Positions 16,559 to 20,903 of a stretch of 20,903 nucleotides of DNA are shown here, piece after piece (position 1 is the stretch's first letter; each line of letters starts with the position of its first letter). The stretch covers positions 1-20,903 of the forward strand of contig CATXWM010000036.1 in NCBI GenBank assembly GCA_958403205.1, in the 5' to 3' direction. Made by a program: the position numbers and the translations under genes. Source of the stretch: an uncultured Collinsella sp. Its GTDB lineage: Bacteria; Actinomycetota; Coriobacteriia; Coriobacteriales; Coriobacteriaceae. The notes below the pieces were generated by a model. The model searched no databases. It was not told the origin of the DNA and saw only the letters and a program-made list of their open reading frames with translations.

Positions 16559-17419
16559 ATGATGTCTAAAGCTCACGCGCTATTAAAGCTTCAAAACACT
16601 GAATTGGATATCCTTCAGGTTGTCGCCGCATTCTGCTCTAAGCACGGCATCAGGTGGTGGCTTGACGGTGGAACATGTTTAGGAGCAATGCGTCATAGGG
16701 GGTTTATCCCTTGGGATGATGATATAGATATCGGAATGATGCGTTCAGATTATGACCGCTTTTGCTCTTTAGCCGAGGGTGGGTTACCGGAAGGATATTC
16801 GCTCCATACATCGCGGAATACTACTGGCTATGCTGCGATGTTTGCTAAGGTGTATCGCGATGGAACTCGCTTCGAGAATCAAGAGGCTCGAGAGGCTTCC
16901 AGTTCGATGGGCATTTTTGTCGACATCTTTCCATATGACCAGCTCTATACAGATAAACGCCTTCGTGCAAAGCAAGTCCGAACTGCATCAATTGCACAGA
17001 AAAGAGCCTATTTATATCATTCTTCTTCCATTGTTGTCCCTCATAAAGGGTTCCTTGGTCAACTCGAGCAAATTGGTTGTTCTGCTATGCACGTGGTGGA
17101 ACAACTGGTTTCTCGAGGCGCATGCTCTTACCAGGATTTGTTCGATTCCTGTATTGCCGACTCAAATACGGGTGAGGTCTCTGATTACTGTCTGACGTTA
17201 AGCTGGCCGAATATGGCGCCAGTGCCTATTTCAGAGATTTTCCCTCTGAGCAGCGCGGTTTTCGAAGGCAGTGAATTCCCTGTTCCTCGTATGACGGATA
17301 AATATCTTACAACGATGTATGGCGATTGGAAAAAAATACCGTCACCGGATAATCGACATACCCATCTTCCGCTCTTGCTCGACTTTGGAGATGGGGAAGT
17401 CTGGACGGCACAGAATTAA
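16559..17419 (+). CDS. licD: LicD-family phosphocholine transferase
   Basis: 286 residues. The start MM at 16559/16562 lies just after the flippase stop with a GAGATAGG-like site; the longer open frame upstream overlaps the flippase gene and is not used. The LicD nucleotidyltransferase signature is complete: WWLDGGTCLGAMRHRG (about 33-48), then FIPWDDDIDIGM with the metal-binding Asp run (about 53-57) and SDYDRF; later GIFVDIFPYDQLY. LicD proteins transfer phosphocholine from CDP-choline to a sugar of a teichoic acid or lipopolysaccharide; relatives transfer other phospho-groups. The presence of licCA and licB 7 kb away favours phosphocholine. Only one LicD is visible, whereas pneumococcus has two. 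Confidence 0.9.
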   Translation: MMSKAHALLKLQNTELDILQVVAAFCSKHGIRWWLDGGTCLGAMRHRGFIPWDDDIDIGMMRSDYDRFCSLAEGGLPEGYSLHTSRNTTGYAAMFAKVYRDGTRFENQEAREASSSMGIFVDIFPYDQLYTDKRLRAKQVRTASIAQKRAYLYHSSSIVVPHKGFLGQLEQIGCSAMHVVEQLVSRGACSYQDLFDSCIADSNTGEVSDYCLTLSWPNMAPVPISEIFPLSSAVFEGSEFPVPRMTDKYLTTMYGDWKKIPSPDNRHTHLPLLLDFGDGEVWTAQN

Positions 17420-17452
17420 GGATATGACATCTATATCAGATGAGGTTATGTG

Positions 17453-18598
17453 ATGAGCTCCTCTATTTGTATTTTCACTCACCATTATCACCCGCAACTT
17501 AGTGGAATTGGTAATTTTGTCGATGGTCTCGCTCATGCCTTGACTGCACGCGGCGATAGGGTGGTTATCGTTACTAATGATTCGATGCGCGTGGGAGTCG
17601 GTCATTCAGTCGAAAACGGCCTGGAGGTAATTCGTCTTCCTTGCATTCCGTTACTTGATGGAAGACTTCCTCTTCCCAAAAAAACCAGTGATTATTACCG
17701 ACTCCTGCAAACCCTTGATGATTATGAGTGGAATGGTGTTCTGATAAACACGAGACTTTTCCCTCTCTCGCTCGAAGGGCTGAGGTTTGCTGCGGATCAT
17801 AGTGCTAAGGCTGTCGTTCTCGACCACGGCTCAGCGTATCTCTCTTTCAATCAGCCATTTCTTGATTATTTTGTTCGCCGATATGAAGATTGGATTACTG
17901 ATCGCGTAAAGACGTTTGACCCTGATTTCTATGGAATTTCTTCTAAAAGTGTTGAATGGCTTCAGCACTTTAATATCACTGCAAAGGGCGTCATTTCAAA
18001 CTCAATCAATGCCTCATTCTATAGGAGTATTTCTTCGGGGAGAGATTTCCGATCTGAATTAGGTATCCCTCAGTCATCTTTGGTTGTAGCTTTTGTCGGG
18101 CGGCTTATTCCTGAAAAGGGAATTAATTCAATTATTGAGGCGGCTCGCACAAAAGATATTACCAAGCGTGATATTTGTTTTGTTCTTGCAGGGGATGGTC
18201 CGCTGGCTAATGAGGTCAAGGAAGCCTGTTCGTCTAACTTGTTTTGGCTTGGGAGATGTAACACAGAGGATATTTCTTCCTTACTTCAGCAAGCAGATGT
18301 GCTTTGTCTTCCAACTCGTTCCGAAGGCTTTTCAACGGTACTTCTTGAAGCTTCAGCCTGCGGAACGCCTGCAGTGGTAACAGATGTGGGCGGGGCACGC
18401 GAGCTTATCTTAGATGATAGCTACGGCACAATAATTCGGTCCATGGCATCTGATGAGGTGGTTTCGGCATTATGCAGGCTTTTTGATGATCGAGAGCTGC
18501 TTTCTCTTCAGTCTCGAAACTCTAGGGCGCTTGTTGAAAGTCGATATAACTGGGATGCCACTGCTATGGATGTCGAGAAGGTGTTTTGTATTTGCTAA
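17453..18598 (+). CDS. GT4 glycosyltransferase
   Basis: 381 residues. ATG 17453 has GAGG 7 bases upstream; the GTG directly before it is too close. GT-B fold with CIFTHHYHPQLSGIGNFVDGLAHAL at the N-terminus (the Gly-rich acceptor loop), FVGRLIPEKGINSIIEA (about 212-228) and the donor-binding E-x7-E motif SEGFSTVLLEASACGTP (Glu291, Glu299). These are retaining glycosyltransferases of surface-glycan loci. It lies 33 bases after licD and is probably the last gene of the operon, since the next 600 bases have no intact gene. Sugar specificity cannot be told. Confidence 0.9.
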   Translation: MSSSICIFTHHYHPQLSGIGNFVDGLAHALTARGDRVVIVTNDSMRVGVGHSVENGLEVIRLPCIPLLDGRLPLPKKTSDYYRLLQTLDDYEWNGVLINTRLFPLSLEGLRFAADHSAKAVVLDHGSAYLSFNQPFLDYFVRRYEDWITDRVKTFDPDFYGISSKSVEWLQHFNITAKGVISNSINASFYRSISSGRDFRSELGIPQSSLVVAFVGRLIPEKGINSIIEAARTKDITKRDICFVLAGDGPLANEVKEACSSNLFWLGRCNTEDISSLLQQADVLCLPTRSEGFSTVLLEASACGTPAVVTDVGGARELILDDSYGTIIRSMASDEVVSALCRLFDDRELLSLQSRNSRALVESRYNWDATAMDVEKVFCIC

Positions 18599-19204
18599 GT
18601 GATACTTGGCTGGCTTTTGTTCGGATGAAGTTGATAATCAAGGGCTTTTGTTCGGCTTTTGCGTGAAGTTGGATATAAGTGCCGATTTTGGTATTGTCGA
18701 TTCCTCCTATTTCATGAATATTTGCTCGCTTGAGCACCGCTGAATATCAAGAAGCACGCCGCTGTTATTGCGCCTGGCTTTGGGGCCGACATGGGTCTCG
18801 GCGCCTATTTATTGCTAGCGTCCGGCGTCGCGTCGCTGCTGCATGTTGGCCTCGCCTGTATCAACCCAGACCGTGTTTCTTTAAGCTAGTGCCAAAGATT
18901 AAGGCTATCGTTGGGATGGGGGGGGATAGTTGGAGCAGTTTTGTCCGATTAGAATGGCGTCGAAGTCTTATGCACCGCGCAATTGGGCGAGAGCCGCAGC
19001 GGATTTGTATCTCGCGATGGCAGATGGGGGCTCCAGGTGAACGTCAGCTGTATGCCAGCCGTGCAAACTAAATATCCAAGCTTGAGATGTAACTTCGCGA
19101 TGGTTAGTCCGGATGCTGTAAACTTTATTCATTACTAGACAGTGCGTTGGACTGTAAGGGCCGCATTTTCTTCGATCGTCGCTAAGGGCCAACTATTATT
19201 TGGA
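18599..19204 (+). other. 606-bp gap with coding-like fragments; probably gene remnants
   Basis: No intact gene is convincing. Coding-like pieces lie in different frames: 18602-18742 (contains CSDEVDNQG), 18734-18889 (HAAVIAPGFGADMGLGAY then LLLASGVASLL, hydrophobic and GC-rich, like the end of a membrane protein) and about 18951-19140 (LQVNVSCMPAVQTKYPSLRC). A 113-codon open frame at 18730-19071 crosses them but looks unlike a protein. A run of eight G lies at 18918-18925. A motif at 18618-18643 matches 23 of 26 bases at 29-54. I read this as decayed DNA with the promoter of the next operon near its right end. Confidence 0.4.
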
Positions 19205-19951
19205 ATGGATGAAACACGATTGTCATATGCTTTAACAAAAGATTCAAAAGGATATCCGCGTGTTCTGGTAATTATTCCCGCTTATAACGAGCAGGAATGC
19301 ATTCTCAATACCGTTGCTTCTATTAAGGCTGCTGGATATGACTATGTCGTAATTAACGACGGCTCACAGGATGGGACACTTAGGCTTTGTCGAGAGCATG
19401 ATGTCAACATATTGGATCTCCCACAGAACCTTGGTATCGGTGGGGCGGTCCAGGCGGGGCATAAGTATGCTCAGAGATTTGGCTATGATATTGACATTCA
19501 GGTTGACGGCGATGGCCAACATGATCCTTCTTATATACCTGAGCTTGTTAAGCTGATTGAGGGTGGGGCGAGTCTGGCGATAGGCTCTCGATTCTTGGTC
19601 GAGACCGACGGTTTCCAATCAACCTTTATGCGTCGTGTTGGAATCAGGTGGCTCTCTTTTTTGCTTAAGTTGCTTACAGGTAAGGCGGTCACCGATCCCA
19701 CTTCTGGCTTTAGAGCCTGCAATAAAGACGCCATCGACTTATTCTGCAAGAGCTATCCTGATGATTATCCGGAGCCGGAATCGATAGCTTTGGCTATGAA
19801 GCTTGGTCTCCCCGTTATGGAGGCACCTGTAAAGATGAATGAGCGCCAGGGCGGGCGTTCATCCATTGGGCTCCTCTCTTCCGTCTACTACATGATTAAA
19901 GTTACGCTTGCTATTGTCCTTGTGTGTTGGATCCATAGGGGAGACCAATAA
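19205..19951 (+). CDS. DPM1-like GT2 glycosyltransferase (polyprenyl-phosphate sugar transferase type)
   Basis: 248 residues from ATG 19205. The frame is open back to GTG 19142, but the extra 21 residues do not look conserved; neither start has a clear ribosome site. Motifs: VLVIIPAYNEQECILNTVAS, VVINDGSQDGT, LPQNLGIGGAVQAGHKYA, the metal-binding VDGDGQHDP (about 100-108), and the DPTSGFRACNKDA/ NERQGGRSS region of dolichyl-phosphate mannose synthase relatives. It lacks the long C-terminal membrane region of ArnC/GtrB types. Members make polyprenyl-phosphate sugars used by GT-C transferases outside the membrane. Its stop overlaps the DUF2304 start (TAATG), a common pairing. Confidence 0.88.
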   Translation: MDETRLSYALTKDSKGYPRVLVIIPAYNEQECILNTVASIKAAGYDYVVINDGSQDGTLRLCREHDVNILDLPQNLGIGGAVQAGHKYAQRFGYDIDIQVDGDGQHDPSYIPELVKLIEGGASLAIGSRFLVETDGFQSTFMRRVGIRWLSFLLKLLTGKAVTDPTSGFRACNKDAIDLFCKSYPDDYPEPESIALAMKLGLPVMEAPVKMNERQGGRSSIGLLSSVYYMIKVTLAIVLVCWIHRGDQ

Positions 19952-20307
19952 TGAATTTTTTTCTAAGGATTGGGGCAGCCATCTTTTTTGGTGGGTTCCT
20001 CGTTTATGTTCTTCGACTCGTATCCAAAGGAAAGATGCTTCTTAAGTATTCTTTGCTTTGGATTTTAATGTGCATGGCGGCCTTGCTTTGTGATTTATTC
20101 CCTCAGCTTATTTTTTATTGCTCCACGGCTATTGGGTTTGTTAACCCGGCCAATTTCCTCTTCCTGGGTGCAATTGTGCTGTTGCTTGCAATCTCTCTAT
20201 CCCTTAGCGTTGCGGTGAGCCGTCATGTTTTGGCAATCAAAAGCCTTACACAAAGGATTGCCTTGCTCGAAAAAGAGCTTGAGAATCGGTTGGATTATTA
20301 TGACTGA
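19951..20307 (+). CDS. DUF2304 small membrane protein
   Basis: 118 residues with three hydrophobic stretches (about 4-25, 33-55 and 68-90), then a charged helix (LTQRIALLEKELENRL) likely to form a coiled coil. Size and layout match DUF2304 proteins, which are regularly encoded next to DPM1-like glycosyltransferases and are thought to be their membrane partners; this function is not proven. The start overlaps the upstream stop by one base. Confidence 0.85.
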   Translation: MNFFLRIGAAIFFGGFLVYVLRLVSKGKMLLKYSLLWILMCMAALLCDLFPQLIFYCSTAIGFVNPANFLFLGAIVLLLAISLSLSVAVSRHVLAIKSLTQRIALLEKELENRLDYYD

Positions 20308-20571
20308 GCTTGATACAATTATTTGATTCAGTTTACTTTTAGTTCTTCAATGTTGCTAGTTGAGGAAAGTGGAAATCTGCCTTATACAAACGTTGCTTAT
20401 ACCCTTTGCTGAGGTCTGGATCGGTACCAAATCCGATGATTCTCATCGCGGGTTGCCATTTGCTTGTCAATGGAGGCGATATCCCTGCTCCGGCTGCAAC
20501 GTTGTTTCAGCTGTTATGTCGTGGTCGAATAGTTTTGTATTAATAATGTAGAACAGATAATAGAATCAGCC
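20308..20571 (+). other. 264-bp region without an intact gene; possible decayed gene
   Basis: An ATG at 20300 inside the end of the DUF2304 gene opens only 8 codons (MTELDTII). After it, short coding-like pieces lie in several frames: 20350-20412 (MLLVEESGNLPYTNVAYTLC) and about 20364-20540 (PNPMILIAGCHLLVNGGDIP). None has a recognisable family. A further gene of the operon may have decayed here. Confidence 0.3.
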
Positions 20572-20577
20572 GGAGGA
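20572..20577 (+). promoter_or_regulatory. Strong ribosome site before a destroyed start codon
   Basis: GGAGGA lies 4-5 bases upstream of an ATT codon (20582) where the acyltransferase-3 fragment begins; the original ATG seems to have been lost. Confidence 0.55.
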
Positions 20578-20581
20578 CTCC

Positions 20582-20710
20582 ATTACAAAAGAGCGTAATT
20601 CCATTATCGAGCCATTTAGGTTAATTTCGATGTGGTGTGTAGTTACGCATCATTTTGTAATGCATAATGCAGATGATGTATCGGTTTTTGCTAGCCCTTT
20701 AACCCGTTAA
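20582..20710 (+). pseudogene. N-terminal fragment of an acyltransferase-3 family gene, start codon ATT
   Basis: From ATT 20582 the frame reads TKERNSIIEPFRLISMW then CVVTHHFVMHN, 42 codons in all, before TAA (20708). This matches the first transmembrane helix of acyltransferase-3 proteins (RxSxIExxRIISMxxIVxHHFxxH), membrane O-acyltransferases that modify surface polysaccharides. After the stop, a shifted frame (about 20701-20739) reads LNLLGRYHWPGG, resembling the YWPGGKIG-type stretch next in that family, so at least one frameshift and a stop have accumulated. The strong GGAGGA upstream shows it was once translated. A functional ATT start is possible but would only make a 42-residue peptide. 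Confidence 0.6.
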
Positions 20711-20903
20711 ATTTATTAGGACGATATCACTGGCCTGGTGGCTGAACTACTACCACACTACCGCTACGCCCCAGTGGGGCTGGGTTTTAAATACGCCTTT
20801 GGAATGATATTGCTTTGGCTATCTTGCGGAAAACAATCTCGAAGAAGAGGTAGTGTCGAGAAAGTTGGTGTAAGGGCCCTTGCGGCCCCTGTGTCCGATA
20901 TCC
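20711..20903 (+). other. Right-end region, decayed; two small hairpins, no gene assigned
   Basis: Probably continuing debris of the acyltransferase gene. GCCCC-AGT-GGGGC (20768-20780) followed by TGGGTTTT is terminator-like. AAGGGCC/GGCCCCT (20872-20890) is another small stem. One frame (about 20725 to the end) stays open but resembles nothing I know. Confidence 0.3.

Noticed and set aside
20360..20551. 63-codon open frame
   Set aside because: No ribosome site, no recognisable family and unusual composition; competing fragments lie in other frames.
1..20903. CRISPR array, insertion sequence or JUMPstart/ops element
   Set aside because: The only regular repeats are protein-coding CW units; no transposase frames, terminal repeats or GGCGGTAG site in a leader were seen.

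Overview
The window looks like a cell-surface locus from a Gram-positive bacterium, most likely a member of the Coriobacteriia (Collinsella or Olsenella type). This is inferred from long Trp/Tyr-rich cell-wall-binding (choline-binding-like) repeat proteins in a moderate-GC background with some GC-rich blocks, Gram-positive enzyme types and strong GGAGG-type ribosome sites. No rRNA, tRNA, CRISPR array or transposase is visible.

Layout. (1) Positions 2-6983, + strand: four secreted proteins built on about 20-residue cell-wall-binding (CW) repeats. They carry different end domains: a Cys/His zinc-ribbon-like tail (partial gene at the left edge), an NlpC/P60-type cysteine amidase/peptidase, a GH25 lysozyme and a C39-like cysteine peptidase. 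(2) 7045-9761, - strand: a two-gene phosphocholine operon. licCA is a fusion of a winged helix, a CTP:phosphocholine cytidylyltransferase and a choline kinase; licB is a DMT-type choline permease. A 7-bp-arm palindrome overlaps the licCA promoter. (3) 9927-14153, + strand: two more CW-repeat enzymes, an NlpC/P60 protein and an L,D-transpeptidase. The transpeptidase is cut by an in-frame TAG, after which the family's C-terminal residues continue in the same frame. (4) 14318-18598, + strand: a glycan operon with a GT2 glycosyltransferase, a Wzx-like flippase, a LicD-family phosphocholine transferase and a GT4 glycosyltransferase. (5) 18599-19204: a gap holding coding-like fragments but no intact gene. 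(6) 19205-20307: a DPM1-like GT2 overlapping a DUF2304 membrane protein. (7) 20308-20903: decayed DNA that includes the broken start of an acyltransferase-3 gene.

How the genes may work together (inference): LicB imports choline, LicCA phosphorylates it and activates it to CDP-choline, and LicD puts phosphocholine on a glycan built by the glycosyltransferases and exported by the flippase. The CW-repeat proteins would then dock on that phosphocholine and hold their wall-modifying catalytic domains at the cell surface. Ligand synthesis, attachment, carrier glycan and ligand-reading proteins would thus sit in one 20-kb block.

The CW arrays of the lysozyme and C39-like genes contain GC-rich blocks on an exact 183-bp (61-residue) lattice. 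They share a nearly identical stretch of about 390 bp, which points to recent exchange or gene conversion. A nonsense codon in the transpeptidase, the acyltransferase remnant and the fragment-filled gap show that the locus is also losing genes.
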